From positions 83,541-147,540 of the forward strand of contig JAYODE010000005.1 of the NCBI GenBank assembly GCA_038106185.1: a stretch of DNA of 64,000 nt, read 5' to 3'. The translations under genes and the position numbers were made by a program. Origin of the DNA: UBA4582 sp038106185. GTDB lineage: Bacteria; Pseudomonadota; Gammaproteobacteria; Pseudomonadales; Azotimanducaceae. The notes under the pieces were generated by a model that saw nothing but the letters and a program-made list of their open reading frames with translations, was not told the DNA's origin and did no database searches. Position 1 is the first letter of the stretch, and every line of letters starts with the position of its first letter. This document shows positions 34,440 through 44,472 of the stretch, piece by piece.

Positions 34440-35741
34440 TCAGGGCGCCTGGGGGTCGATTTTCTCGAGGCCGCACCACAGAGCGATAAACACGGCGATA
34501 GTTGCAGTAATCCGTTCGATCGAGGCGATACTGACCCGTTCATCGAAGCCATGAATATTGTCGGACCAGGGTCCATAGACCAAGCAGGGTGTATCGTCGT
34601 AAAGGGCGAACACTCTGGCATCAAGGTAGGCCAGGGAGGTTACAGAAGCGAGCTCTTGCTGGAATACCGAACGGTGGGCCAAGCCCAGGGTTTGCTCCGC
34701 AGCGCTGCCTTCTTCGAGCTCATAGCCTTCCGCCATAAAACCGTTGAACTCTACCTCAGGTGGGTTGTTGGACAGAAACGGATGGCGGCCTGCAGCGCTG
34801 CGAATAAAGTCTTCGATCTCGCGAGCACCTTGCCTTGCATCCTCGCCTGGATAGAGCGCTGTGCGAACATCAAAACTGCACCAGGCGGGTACCGAGGAAG
34901 CCCAGTCGCCGCCAGCAATCTTGCCGACATTGACGTTGATCGGTTTGTCGAGATGGGCAAAATGTGGAAAGTTAACCTTTAGGTCATTGCGCCCCCGCTC
35001 AAAATCTTTGAGGCTATTGATCAGATACATGGCCGCATCAATCGCGTTGGCGCCGCTGCTGGCATCAGCGACATGGACGGGTCGGCCTCTCACATGGACC
35101 TTGAACCAGATGACGCCAACGTTGGTTCTCACCAGCGCATTATTCATTGGTTCGGGAATGATGGCGGCGTCTGCGCTATAACCTCGTACCAGCGCCGATA
35201 GTGCGCCATTGCCGGTGCATTCTTCCTCGGTGACCGATTGAACATAGACTGTCGCAGCCGGCTGATAACCCAGCGTACGCAGGGCATCCAGGGCAAAGAT
35301 ATTGGCGGCGATACCGGCTTTCATGTCACCGCTGCCACGCCCATAGAGCCAGTCGCCGTCAATATGTGGCTCAAAAGGCGGCTTTTCCCACATGTCCAAG
35401 GGTCCGACAGGTACGACGTCAATATGACCGTTGAGTATCAGCGAGCGGCCGGTTTCCTGGTTGGGCCTGTGGGTGCCGACCACGTTGATCGCGTTGCTGT
35501 AATCGACATCCACGGGTGCAAAACCCGGATGGTTTTTAATGGTCGAAACATCGATTTGCCATCTGTCCATGGTCAGGCCTCGAGCCTGCAGTGACTTGAA
35601 GACATAGTCCTGGGCCGTATGCTCCTGACCTCTGATCGAGGGATGACGTACCAGGTTTTGCGTGAAAGCCAGCTGGTTTGCCATATTCGCCTTCACAGCC
35701 TGAATAATGTCCTGCTCGATTTTACGGTCTAGCGTCATCAT
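34440..35741 (-). CDS. M20-family metallohydrolase (ArgE/DapE/deacetylase type)
   Basis: 433 aa. Metal-binding residues are visible as NGHIDVVPVG (His106, Asp108), GRGSGDMKAG (bridging Asp139) and TEEECTGNGA (catalytic and ligand Glu172-174). A dimerisation-type lid domain occupies about 210-320. The family removes acyl groups from amino acids or peptides using two zinc or cobalt ions. Which substrate is used is not clear. Two adjacent ATGs (35741, 35738) are possible. GGAGA is better spaced from the second. Adjacent GNAT could form an acylation/deacylation pair (inference). Confidence 0.9.
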   Translation of the reverse strand: MMTLDRKIEQDIIQAVKANMANQLAFTQNLVRHPSIRGQEHTAQDYVFKSLQARGLTMDRWQIDVSTIKNHPGFAPVDVDYSNAINVVGTHRPNQETGRSLILNGHIDVVPVGPLDMWEKPPFEPHIDGDWLYGRGSGDMKAGIAANIFALDALRTLGYQPAATVYVQSVTEEECTGNGALSALVRGYSADAAIIPEPMNNALVRTNVGVIWFKVHVRGRPVHVADASSGANAIDAAMYLINSLKDFERGRNDLKVNFPHFAHLDKPINVNVGKIAGGDWASSVPAWCSFDVRTALYPGEDARQGAREIEDFIRSAAGRHPFLSNNPPEVEFNGFMAEGYELEEGSAAEQTLGLAHRSVFQQELASVTSLAYLDARVFALYDDTPCLVYGPWSDNIHGFDERVSIASIERITATIAVFIALWCGLEKIDPQAP

Positions 35742-35951
35742 GATTCTCCGTCAACGATTGGGCTGCTTGCATGCTAGCAGCTGTTTTCCATCAGCGCGAA
35801 TACCGTTTAAATGGCGGCTTTGGGTATTTCTGCTCGGCAGCGACAATCCTTGCTGTATCAAGGGAGAAATTTGGTACTATCAGGCCCACGCGATGTGTCA
35901 ACAGTAAATTTTATAGCGATAGTCAGACCGACTGAACAGCAGGGAGATAAA

Positions 35952-37574
35952 ATGACGGTGAAGTGGAATTATGGTGACATTCTTGACGCAGTAGGGAATC
36001 TGGTGCCCGGAGACAGGTCCGCCTTGATTCATGGCGATCGAGTGATCACCTGGTCGGAGTTTGTCGCCCGCAGCAACAATCTCGCAACCCAGATGCGCGC
36101 CAATGGCGCCAAGGCAGGCGACAAGATTGCCATCTATATGCGCAATCGACCCGAGTACCTCGAGGGCCTGACTGCGGCCTTCAAGGCGCGCCTGACCCAC
36201 GTCAACGTCAACTACCGGTACATCGATAACGAGCTGATCTACTTGTTGGATAACGCCGATGCCACCGTGTGCATTTATGCGGCTGAATTCGCGCCTAATG
36301 TGGCGCATATTCGAGGTTCATTGCCGCAGGTCACCCAATGGATTCAAGTGGATGATGGCCATGCCGGACTCGAAGATGTCCTGCATTACGAGGATCTGGC
36401 GACCACTGGCGATGGTGCTACCTTGACCGAACCACGAAGTCATACGGATCAGCTTTTTATCTATACTGGCGGAACAACGGGCATGCCCAAAGGCGTCATG
36501 TGGAGTCATAATGCGCTCTGGAATGTCTTAGGCGCTGGTGGTAATGCACGACTTGGCGTGCCGCCTTGTGCCGATCTTGAAGAGCATCTGACTCGGGTTA
36601 AAAACGCACCCGCCGGACCTGTGAGTCTGCCACTACCACCCTTGATGCATGGTACAGGTCTTCTGTCCGGACTCTCGGCGATTGCCGGCGGTGGTACTTG
36701 CGTGACGCTGGTATCAAAGAGCTTTGAAGCGGAGCTTGCCTTGCAGAATATCGAGAAGCATCGAGTCACCACTTTAACGATAGTTGGTGACGCTTTTGCT
36801 CGTCCGTTGGTGGAATTTCTTGATGAAAACCCAGGCAAATATGATTTTTCCTCGGTCATTGCCGTGACCTCCAGCGGAGTCATGTGGACTCGAGACGTCA
36901 AAGCAGGGCTGTTGCGCCATAATGAGAATCTGCTGCTGGCGGATGGCTTTTCTTCTTCCGAGGCGATTGGCCTTGGCTCGTCAATCATGACCAAAGACCA
37001 GGCCATAGAGGTTGCGCAATTCACGTTGGGACCGAGTTGCAAGGTGTTCACGGAAGACAATGTCGAAGTGATACCTGGCTCTGGCGAATCCGGTATGGTG
37101 GCGGTTTCAGGATTTTTGCCTGATGGCTATTACAAGGATCAGATCAAGACCGACAAGACCTTTAAGGTGATCAATGGCGTACGTTACTCGATACCTGGTG
37201 ATTTTGTGCGAGTCGAGGCTGACGGTAGTCTGACACTGTTGGGCAGGGGTAGTAACTGTATTAATACTGCCGGCGAGAAGGTCTTTCCGGAAGAGGTGGA
37301 GGAAGCCTTAAAGCATCATGTCAGCGTCAAGGATTGTCTCGTCGTTGGTATCAGTGATGCGAAGTGGGGGCAGTCGATCACAGCGGTGGTGGAACTCAAC
37401 GCTGGCTTTGAATTAGACGAGCTGGAGCTCAAAGACTTCTCCCGTGCGCACCTGGCGGCGTACAAGATCCCGAAGCGGATACTGGTACTCGACAGTCTCG
37501 AACGAGCGCCGAATGGAAAAGCGAACTACAAGCTGATCAAGGATTTTGCAGAAAAGACCCTCGGTGCCAGTTAA
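35952..37574 (+). CDS. FadD19-like acyl-CoA synthetase
   Basis: 540 aa from ATG 35952, which has GGGAGA six bases upstream. The frame is open a further 47 codons without a better start. The phosphate loop reads FIYTGGTTGMPKGVMW rather than the usual Ser-Gly-Thr-Thr. This variant, and the later GYYKDQIKTDKTFKVING, INTAGEKVFPEEVEEALK and KANYKLIKD, resemble mycobacterial FadD19 (steroid side-chain CoA ligase) as I remember that sequence. The similarity suggests a sterol or branched-chain acid substrate, but this is inference. A 14-bp repeat array follows it. Confidence 0.9.
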   Translation: MTVKWNYGDILDAVGNLVPGDRSALIHGDRVITWSEFVARSNNLATQMRANGAKAGDKIAIYMRNRPEYLEGLTAAFKARLTHVNVNYRYIDNELIYLLDNADATVCIYAAEFAPNVAHIRGSLPQVTQWIQVDDGHAGLEDVLHYEDLATTGDGATLTEPRSHTDQLFIYTGGTTGMPKGVMWSHNALWNVLGAGGNARLGVPPCADLEEHLTRVKNAPAGPVSLPLPPLMHGTGLLSGLSAIAGGGTCVTLVSKSFEAELALQNIEKHRVTTLTIVGDAFARPLVEFLDENPGKYDFSSVIAVTSSGVMWTRDVKAGLLRHNENLLLADGFSSSEAIGLGSSIMTKDQAIEVAQFTLGPSCKVFTEDNVEVIPGSGESGMVAVSGFLPDGYYKDQIKTDKTFKVINGVRYSIPGDFVRVEADGSLTLLGRGSNCINTAGEKVFPEEVEEALKHHVSVKDCLVVGISDAKWGQSITAVVELNAGFELDELELKDFSRAHLAAYKIPKRILVLDSLERAPNGKANYKLIKDFAEKTLGAS

Positions 37575-37604
37575 TGCTAAGGGTTAGAGCCTGAAAGTTG
37601 AGCG

Positions 37605-37716
37605 TTGATCACTGAACCTTGATCACTGAGCCTTGATCACTAAGCCTTGATCACTTAGCCTTGATCACTAAGCCTTGATCACTGAGCCTTGATCACTGAG
37701 CCTTGATCACTGAGGG
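37605..37716. repeat. Eight tandem 14-bp units (TTGATCACTGAGCC)
   Basis: Eight consecutive units start at 37605, 37619, 37633, 37647, 37661, 37675, 37689 and 37703, differing at positions 10-12. Every unit contains the palindrome TGATCA. The array lies between the FadD19-like gene and the efflux operon, 148 bp upstream of the efflux start. Confidence 0.96.
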
Positions 37717-37863
37717 AAGCAGCTTGTGCCTATGACCGAGGCAGGTTAAAAAGCCAATGCCGGATAGTGTGTTATCAGGTTGATGGCAGGCACTCTGCTG
37801 TTGACTGCTTAGCCACAGCGTCTGCTGTCAACGGGCGTAAGTGTTTTGCATCATGGAGATTCA

Positions 37864-38994
37864 ATGTTTTCAAGGATATGTTTGCTAAGTCTGATCGCCC
37901 TGTTGCCCGTCAAGGTAACCGCTGACCTGCTTCCTGTCACAGCGACGAGAGTGCATCTGCAGCAGTCCTATGCCGTCAGTCGCCACTATGCCGGGTTGTT
38001 GACTCACTTGCGCACCAGTAACCTCGGATTTGAAACTGGCGGTCTGGTCGCCAATGTGGCAGTTCGAGAAGGCGATGAGGTTAAGGCGGGGAGTACGCTG
38101 ATAGCACTCGATAGCGCAGCCAGTGAGGCGGAGCAACGCGCTGCTGCGGCTGAGCTGGACAGCATTGGCGCCAGTCAAGCAGCTCAACGTTCAGCGCTGG
38201 ATCTTGCGCTGTCCAGCTTACAGAGATACAAGGATCTGGTTGTCAAAGGCCACGGGTCGGTTCAACGTCTCGATGAACTGCAAATCCAGGCGCAAGTTGA
38301 AGCGGCCCAGCTTCAGGTACTCAAGACCCGTTCGCAAGCAGCCCAATCGAAACTGGATCTGGCCAATGTGCGGCTGAAGAAGCTCAGCATTGCTGCACCC
38401 TTTGATGCCATAGTTCAGACTCGTCAGGTAGACGAGGGCAGTATCGTGTCTCCCGGTCAAACGGTTTTGACCCTGGTTGAGCGCGGTGCACTGGAGTTGA
38501 AGGTCGGTATACCGGACACCATGGTGCGCTATCTGCGGCGCAATCGAGCCTATGAATTTAATGCGATGGATCGAACCATTGAAGGGCGCCTTAGCGCAAT
38601 ACTGCCGGTCGCTGATCCCGTTACAGGCACTGTGACAGCTGTGTTTCGCCTGGCCGATGAGGGGCTATTCGCGGGTACAGTTGCCGAATTAGTGATGACA
38701 GCAGAGGTTCCTGAGGCGGGTTTCTGGCTGCCACTTAGTGCCTTGTCAGAAAGCCAACGGGGTCTTTGGTCAGTCCTCGCGGTGAAAGACGGGTCCCAAG
38801 GGCAGACAGTCGAGACTCGGTTAGTTGAAATCATCCATCGAGGCGATGATGCGGTGTTTGTCCGCGGCACACTCAGTGATGGTGAGCAAATCGTCGCTGG
38901 CGGTACGGCCAGAATTGTACCGGGCCAGTTGGTCCAGGTAACACAGGAAAGACCGATCATCTTCGCTGGAAGCGCCAGGATAGCCGGTGAATAG
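37864..38994 (+). CDS. RND efflux periplasmic adaptor (membrane fusion protein)
   Basis: 376 aa from ATG 37864 (GGAG five bases upstream). An N-terminal signal peptide (MFSRICLLSLIALLPVKVTA) is followed by the lipoyl half-motif GFETGGLVANVAVREGDEVKAG. A coiled-coil hairpin spans about 85-155. The second lipoyl half is APFDAIVQTRQVDEGSIVSPG near 180-200, then beta-barrel and membrane-proximal domains. It links the inner-membrane pump to an outer-membrane channel. No lipobox Cys is visible. The last eight bases overlap the pump gene, which starts with GTG. No outer-membrane channel gene is in the window. Confidence 0.93.
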   Translation: MFSRICLLSLIALLPVKVTADLLPVTATRVHLQQSYAVSRHYAGLLTHLRTSNLGFETGGLVANVAVREGDEVKAGSTLIALDSAASEAEQRAAAAELDSIGASQAAQRSALDLALSSLQRYKDLVVKGHGSVQRLDELQIQAQVEAAQLQVLKTRSQAAQSKLDLANVRLKKLSIAAPFDAIVQTRQVDEGSIVSPGQTVLTLVERGALELKVGIPDTMVRYLRRNRAYEFNAMDRTIEGRLSAILPVADPVTGTVTAVFRLADEGLFAGTVAELVMTAEVPEAGFWLPLSALSESQRGLWSVLAVKDGSQGQTVETRLVEIIHRGDDAVFVRGTLSDGEQIVAGGTARIVPGQLVQVTQERPIIFAGSARIAGE

Positions 38995-41900
38995 TCCTTC
39001 TGTATCCCCAAGCAAGATCCCGGCCAACGATCCAGGTGAGCCGCAACAGAGTTTGGCTGATCTATTCTACCGTTTGCCGCGCCTGACCTTTCTTGCGGTT
39101 GGCTTTATCGCACTGACAGGCATCGCCGCGTTCCTCAATCTGCCGCGGCAGGAAGACCCCACCATGACGGAGCGCTATGCCAGCGTCGAGACCTATATGC
39201 CAGGAGCCTCGGCACTGCGCATGGAAACGCTGGTGACAGAAAATGTTGAGAACGCTCTTCGTGAAGTGCCGGAGATCAAGACACTGCAATCGACGACGAG
39301 GGCGGGTTACTCCTTCATTAATGTCGAGTTGTACGACTCGGTGGGCAAGGATCAGGTAGAGCTGGTCTGGAGTGAGGCGCGGGATAAACTGGCAGATCTG
39401 GCGAATACGCTGCCGAGGGAAGCCTCGACGCCGCAATTAACTGCTCGCGGACCGCTCGCCGTGACTTTGGGCTTCGCTATCGTCGCTGATAATACGCCTT
39501 ATTCAATCCAGGAACGCATCGCGACTGAGCTTAAGAGCCGTTTGTCGGTGCTGCCGGGCACCAAAGAGACCGATATTTTCGGAGAACCTGAGCAAGAGAT
39601 CCGGGTCGCCGTAAATCCGGCTGCACTGGCGCGGGTCAATCTCTCAGTTGACGGCCTGGTCGAGCTGATACGAGCGGCAGATACCAGATTAGCTGCCGGT
39701 GAGCTAAGCACTCAGCACAGCGCCTTGATCGTCGAGGTCAAGGGTGACCTGGATTCTGTCGAGCGCATCAAGAGCATTCCAATCCGTAAACAGGCAAATG
39801 GTAATTTTATGCGTCTTGGTGACGTTGCAAGCGTCACCAAAACCTATGTAGATCCGCCCAACACCCTCGCTATCATCGATGGGCAACGTGCCATCGTGGT
39901 GACTACCATCATGGAAACCGGACGGCGAGTCGATCAGTGGTCTGCTGCCGCGAAGGAAATTGCGGCACGGTACGCCGAAGAATTACCTGCTCAGGTGCAG
40001 TTCAAGGTGGTGATCGATCAGAATGACTACACCCAAGAACGCCTGACAGATTTGGCGCTGAACCTGACCGCTGCTATTGTGCTGGTGCTGTTGGCGCTAT
40101 TTTTTCTGATGGGTGCCAGGTCGGCAATCATAGTGGGGGCCGCATTGCCATTGACACTCTGCATGGTGCTAGCCGGCTTGAGTTTCATGTCGATTCCCTT
40201 GCACCAGATGTCGGTCACCGGATTGATTATTGCACTCGGATTGCTGATCGATAATGCGATCGTCGTAGTCGAAGAATATAAGATCAATCGACGCCGGGGC
40301 GACTCGTTGCGGGTAGCGGTCGGTGAGTCTGTTAAGCATCTGTTTGTTCCTCTGCTGGCGTCGACGGCGACTACTGTTTTTGCGTTTATGCCGATCGCTG
40401 TCAGTCCCGGCGGCACCGGCGACTTTACTGGTGCTATGGCGATTTCAGTCATGTTGTCAGTCTCCTCATCGTTTCTGTTAGCAATGACAGTCATTCCAAC
40501 TTTTGCCGCCTATCTGGATCGACGTTTTCCCATCAAGGCTTCCAATTACGACGCCTGGTGGGTCAAGGGTTATACGAATGCAGCGCTGGCCCAAGCTTAC
40601 CGGCGCTCGATTCGTTGGATAGTTGCGCATCCAGTGGGTGGTGTACTCACCTCGATGGTACTGCCGCTGGCAGGCTTTATCCTGGCGATGACACTGACGA
40701 GCACTTTTTTTCCGCCGGTTGACCGGAACCAGTTTCAGGTACAAATCATTCTGCCAGCCAATAGCGCGCTAGCTGACACACATGGGGTAGTGGATCGAGT
40801 CCGCGAACGTCTGATGTCAATGAAGGAAGTCGTATCCAGTCAGTGGTTTGTGGGCGAGGGAGCGCCACGGGTCTACTACAATATGATGCAGAACAACGAC
40901 AGTGTCGCCAGCTTTGCGAGTGGCTTTGTGACAACAGGCGCGGTCAATGATCCTTTGCATATTCTGGCAGATCTGCAGAAAGATATGATTGCGGAATTTC
41001 CCGAGGCTCGAATCATGATCATGCCTTTCGAGCAGGGACCGCCCTTTGCAGCACCCATAGAGATTCGAGTGGTAGGTCCTAATCTTGATGTGCTCAAGGA
41101 ACTGGGTGAGCAGCTACGGTTTTTGCTCTCCGGTATTGATCAAGTGACCTATACGACTGCGACTCTGTCAGCCAGCTCGGCTCAGTTGTCAGTGTATCCA
41201 AAAGATAACCAGCTGGCGTTGTTGAGTATGCGCAATCAGGATCTGCCTCTGCAGCTCAATGGTAAGCTTTCGGGAATCCCGGCGGGCGCCCTGATGGAGG
41301 GCTCGACCGAGTTGCCTATCAAGGTTCGCTTTGACAACAGTGTTCGCGGTGATCTCGATCGACTGACTACCTCAACCCTGGTGGCCAGAGGCAGTCTGTT
41401 TGCCGGCTACGGTGGCATCCCGCTTGAGCAGGTGGCAGAACTGCGGCTAGAGCCGTCGCCGGCAAACATCAATCGGCACCAGGGAGAACGGGTTAATACA
41501 GTCGCGGGATTTCTATTGCCTTACACCTATCCGTCGGTGGCGATCGCTGAATTTCGCCAGCGTCTGAAGGCAGCTTCAATCCTTGTGCCCGAAGGTTATC
41601 GTATTCAGTTTGGCGGAGAGGAAGAGGAGCGGGGCGAGGCTGTCGGTAATATTATCTCCACCTTTACCCTGTACCTTTGGTTGATGGTGGCAGTCATCGT
41701 CTTGTCACTCAACTCGTTTCGCTATGCGGGTGTTATAGGAATTATTGGTCTGGCGAGCATCGGTCTCGCACTGTTCGGCGTCTGGCTCTCCGGCCATCCC
41801 TTTGGCTATATGGCCTTGATCGGCACTCTGGGGCTGATAGGTCTGGCGATTAACGGCGGCATCATAGTGCTCTCAGCGCTAAAGTCTAACTCCATAGCGC

Positions 41901-42208
41901 TTCAAGGTGACGAGGATGAGATGGTGCGAGTCGTGCTGGAATCGACTCGCCATATTGTTTCGACAACTGTGACCACGATTGGTGGTTTTCTGCCGTTGAT
42001 TTTATCTGGTGGCCAGTTCTGGCCACCGCTGGCCATGTCGATTGCCGGTGGAGTCGCGGGATCGGCTATTCTTGCCTTGTATCTGGTGCCGGCGATGTTC
42101 AGCTACTTCAGTCGAAAAGATGCCAGTCGCAGGCAAGCGGCCAACGAAGCTACCCGCGCAGATGTGACACCGTCTCTGCGAGTGGCACCAGAGAAAACCC
42201 TCAACTAG
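38987..42208 (+). CDS. RND efflux pump inner-membrane transporter
   Basis: 1073 aa, HAE-1/AcrB-type proton-driven exporter. A membrane helix near 35-50 is followed by a periplasmic pore domain, the TM2-TM7 block (about 350-560), a second periplasmic half and a final helix block ending near 1045. The proton-relay motif GLLIDNAIVVVEEYK is intact. GTG start (38987) overlaps the adaptor. The likely substrates are drugs, metals or solvents, and cannot be told apart. Its TAG stop overlaps the TAG of the convergent IorB-like gene in the shared tetranucleotide CTAG. Confidence 0.95.
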   Translation: MNSPSVSPSKIPANDPGEPQQSLADLFYRLPRLTFLAVGFIALTGIAAFLNLPRQEDPTMTERYASVETYMPGASALRMETLVTENVENALREVPEIKTLQSTTRAGYSFINVELYDSVGKDQVELVWSEARDKLADLANTLPREASTPQLTARGPLAVTLGFAIVADNTPYSIQERIATELKSRLSVLPGTKETDIFGEPEQEIRVAVNPAALARVNLSVDGLVELIRAADTRLAAGELSTQHSALIVEVKGDLDSVERIKSIPIRKQANGNFMRLGDVASVTKTYVDPPNTLAIIDGQRAIVVTTIMETGRRVDQWSAAAKEIAARYAEELPAQVQFKVVIDQNDYTQERLTDLALNLTAAIVLVLLALFFLMGARSAIIVGAALPLTLCMVLAGLSFMSIPLHQMSVTGLIIALGLLIDNAIVVVEEYKINRRRGDSLRVAVGESVKHLFVPLLASTATTVFAFMPIAVSPGGTGDFTGAMAISVMLSVSSSFLLAMTVIPTFAAYLDRRFPIKASNYDAWWVKGYTNAALAQAYRRSIRWIVAHPVGGVLTSMVLPLAGFILAMTLTSTFFPPVDRNQFQVQIILPANSALADTHGVVDRVRERLMSMKEVVSSQWFVGEGAPRVYYNMMQNNDSVASFASGFVTTGAVNDPLHILADLQKDMIAEFPEARIMIMPFEQGPPFAAPIEIRVVGPNLDVLKELGEQLRFLLSGIDQVTYTTATLSASSAQLSVYPKDNQLALLSMRNQDLPLQLNGKLSGIPAGALMEGSTELPIKVRFDNSVRGDLDRLTTSTLVARGSLFAGYGGIPLEQVAELRLEPSPANINRHQGERVNTVAGFLLPYTYPSVAIAEFRQRLKAASILVPEGYRIQFGGEEEERGEAVGNIISTFTLYLWLMVAVIVLSLNSFRYAGVIGIIGLASIGLALFGVWLSGHPFGYMALIGTLGLIGLAINGGIIVLSALKSNSIALQGDEDEMVRVVLESTRHIVSTTVTTIGGFLPLILSGGQFWPPLAMSIAGGVAGSAILALYLVPAMFSYFSRKDASRRQAANEATRADVTPSLRVAPEKTLN

Positions 42209-44472
42209 CTTCGCAGCTGATCTCCTATAGGCAGCTGACGGATGCGCTTGCCGGTTGCGGCGAAAATTGCATTACATAAGGCGGGTGCAAACGGTGGCGT
42301 CGGCGGCTCACCCACACCGGCGGGCAAGGCATCGCTGGCGACTACTTGGACCTCTATTAGCGGCGGCGCCTCGTTCATGCGTGCGACAGCATAGTCATGA
42401 TAGTTGCTTTGCTCGACCGCGCCATGCTTCATGGTGATGCCCGCGTGCAGCGCACAGGACAAGCCAAATATCGCACCACCCTGGCACTGATTAATGACAG
42501 TATCTGTATTGACCACAGTCCCCGCATCGATCGCCATCCAAACTTTGGGAATGGTCAGCTCGCCGCCACTGACATTGACCTCTACGACCGTTGCGACATA
42601 GGTCAGAAAGCTACGATGCACGGCCACGCCAAGACCGCTACCCTCAGGCAGCTGGCGGCCCCAGCCGGCACTGGCTGCGACCAGATTGACGACGTTGATC
42701 AGACGCCCCGTATCATAGGGATAGCGCGTTAGCGGCTCGCCATAGTTGGGATAAGGATCACCCATACCTTCAAACGTCAGGTGTCGAGCCGGGCCTATGA
42801 CTTCCAGTAAATAGTCCTTAGGATCACGTTGCGCGGCGGCCGCCATCTCGGCAATAAAGGATTGGACGGCAAAGCTGTGATGTATGTTGTTCACCGATCG
42901 CAGCCAGCCGATCCGCGCGTGCGCCTGCGCTTCGCCGACTTCAAGCTGAAGATTTGGAGCGCTAATCGGAGAGTCGGTGAATCCCTGACTGAGCTCGCCG
43001 CTACTGGGGCCTGTCTGGTTCAGTGCAAACAGGGCGCCGATAGAAGGAAACACGGTTCTGTGTCGAAAGGCGACGATTCTGCCCTGGTCATCGAGACCCG
43101 CTGTCAGCTTCTGGGCCGATACCGTGTGATAGAAATCGTGCTGAATGTCATCTTCGCGCGTCCATTGCAATCGAATGGTGAAACCTGACTGTTGAGCAAG
43201 ATAAGCCGCTTCGGAAGAAAAATCCGGTTTCGACTTGCGGCCAAAGGCGCCACCCAGCAGTGTCACATGTACTTGGATCTGAGCAGGTTGCAAACCCAGC
43301 ATTCTCGCAACTTCTGCCTGGTCTGCCTGCGGATTCTGGGTTGCCGCCCAAACCTCAACGCCATCGTTGGTCAGCCGCGCAGTCGCCACGGGCGGCTCCA
43401 TCGGTGCATGGCTCAGATGAGGCACATAATACTCGGCATCCAGACGAGTCGCCGCTGCGGCTAATCCAGTTTCAATGTCACCCTGGGATCGCACAATTTT
43501 TCCGGGTTGGCGAGTCTGTTGTTCTAACCGTTTTTGGTACGCCGCTGAATCATAGGTGCCGTTGTCGCCAGCCTCCCACTCTATCTTCAGCGCCTTGCGG
43601 CCCTGTATAGCTGCCCAGGTATTGGTTGCAATGACAGCAATTCCGCCCAGGGGCTGGTACACCAAAGGCTCTGTGGGCGCCGGAATTTTTATAACCTTGA
43701 GCACGCCGGGTATAGCCAGCGCGGCTTTCGCATCAAAAGATGTCACCTTGCCCAACACGACCGGTGGTCGCGCGACCACTGCTACCTTGGTGTCTGGCAA
43801 GCGTACATCGGCACCGAACAGGGCACGCCCAGTAATCAGCGCTTCCATGTCCACGGTGGTCATAGCGGTGTTGATATAACGCCACTGATCTCGAGACTTG
43901 AGACTCAACTCAGCATCATCGGGCACCTTCACCGTAGCGAGAAGGGCGATAACATCACGAAAATCGAGTTGCTGACCGGATTTAGCATGAACGATCTTGT
44001 GATCGGCGACGACACATTCGCTGCCGGGCACCGCCCAGTATTGACCGGCGGCATCCGCGAGCATCTTCCTGACACTGGCGCCCAGGCGTCTTAGTCGCTC
44101 AAAGTTATAGCGAATGCTACGCGAGCCGTCGGTATTCTGGTCGCCATAGCGGGCATCACCCAACGCCTGAACAATACGTACTCGAGACCAGTCGGCCTCC
44201 ATCTCATCGGCAATAATCTGACCTATGGCGGTTCGGATCTGTTGTCCCATGTCGGATCGGTGACAGGTAATTTCCACCGTCCCCTCATGATCAAAGGCAA
44301 CAAACAAATTCACCGCTTGTTTGGTGCTTGAAGGCGCATCACCAATCGCAGCGATGGCGCGAGCGGGGGTGATTAGTTGTGTACTAAGGGCAAAAACGCC
44401 GCCAATGCCCACTGCCTGAATAAATCGCCGGCGGCTGATATCAAAGACCTGATCCTGGGTCTGGTCTCTCAT
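42205..44472 (-). CDS. iorB: Molybdopterin-binding large subunit of an IorB-type hydroxylase
   Basis: 755 aa from ATG 44472 (ATGA overlap with the small subunit). The N-terminus carries a twin-arginine signal, SRRRFIQAVG, so the folded enzyme is exported to the periplasm. The sequence then follows the xanthine-dehydrogenase-family molybdenum subunit plan in its isoquinoline 1-oxidoreductase/aldehyde-oxidase branch (GQQIRTAIGQIIADEME reads with the family pattern, then LLGGAFGRKSKPDF, GWLRSVNNIHHSFAVQSF). It hydroxylates an N-heterocycle or oxidises an aldehyde. A cytochrome c partner usually needed as electron acceptor is not present here. Confidence 0.9.
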   Translation of the reverse strand: MRDQTQDQVFDISRRRFIQAVGIGGVFALSTQLITPARAIAAIGDAPSSTKQAVNLFVAFDHEGTVEITCHRSDMGQQIRTAIGQIIADEMEADWSRVRIVQALGDARYGDQNTDGSRSIRYNFERLRRLGASVRKMLADAAGQYWAVPGSECVVADHKIVHAKSGQQLDFRDVIALLATVKVPDDAELSLKSRDQWRYINTAMTTVDMEALITGRALFGADVRLPDTKVAVVARPPVVLGKVTSFDAKAALAIPGVLKVIKIPAPTEPLVYQPLGGIAVIATNTWAAIQGRKALKIEWEAGDNGTYDSAAYQKRLEQQTRQPGKIVRSQGDIETGLAAAATRLDAEYYVPHLSHAPMEPPVATARLTNDGVEVWAATQNPQADQAEVARMLGLQPAQIQVHVTLLGGAFGRKSKPDFSSEAAYLAQQSGFTIRLQWTREDDIQHDFYHTVSAQKLTAGLDDQGRIVAFRHRTVFPSIGALFALNQTGPSSGELSQGFTDSPISAPNLQLEVGEAQAHARIGWLRSVNNIHHSFAVQSFIAEMAAAAQRDPKDYLLEVIGPARHLTFEGMGDPYPNYGEPLTRYPYDTGRLINVVNLVAASAGWGRQLPEGSGLGVAVHRSFLTYVATVVEVNVSGGELTIPKVWMAIDAGTVVNTDTVINQCQGGAIFGLSCALHAGITMKHGAVEQSNYHDYAVARMNEAPPLIEVQVVASDALPAGVGEPPTPPFAPALCNAIFAATGKRIRQLPIGDQLRS

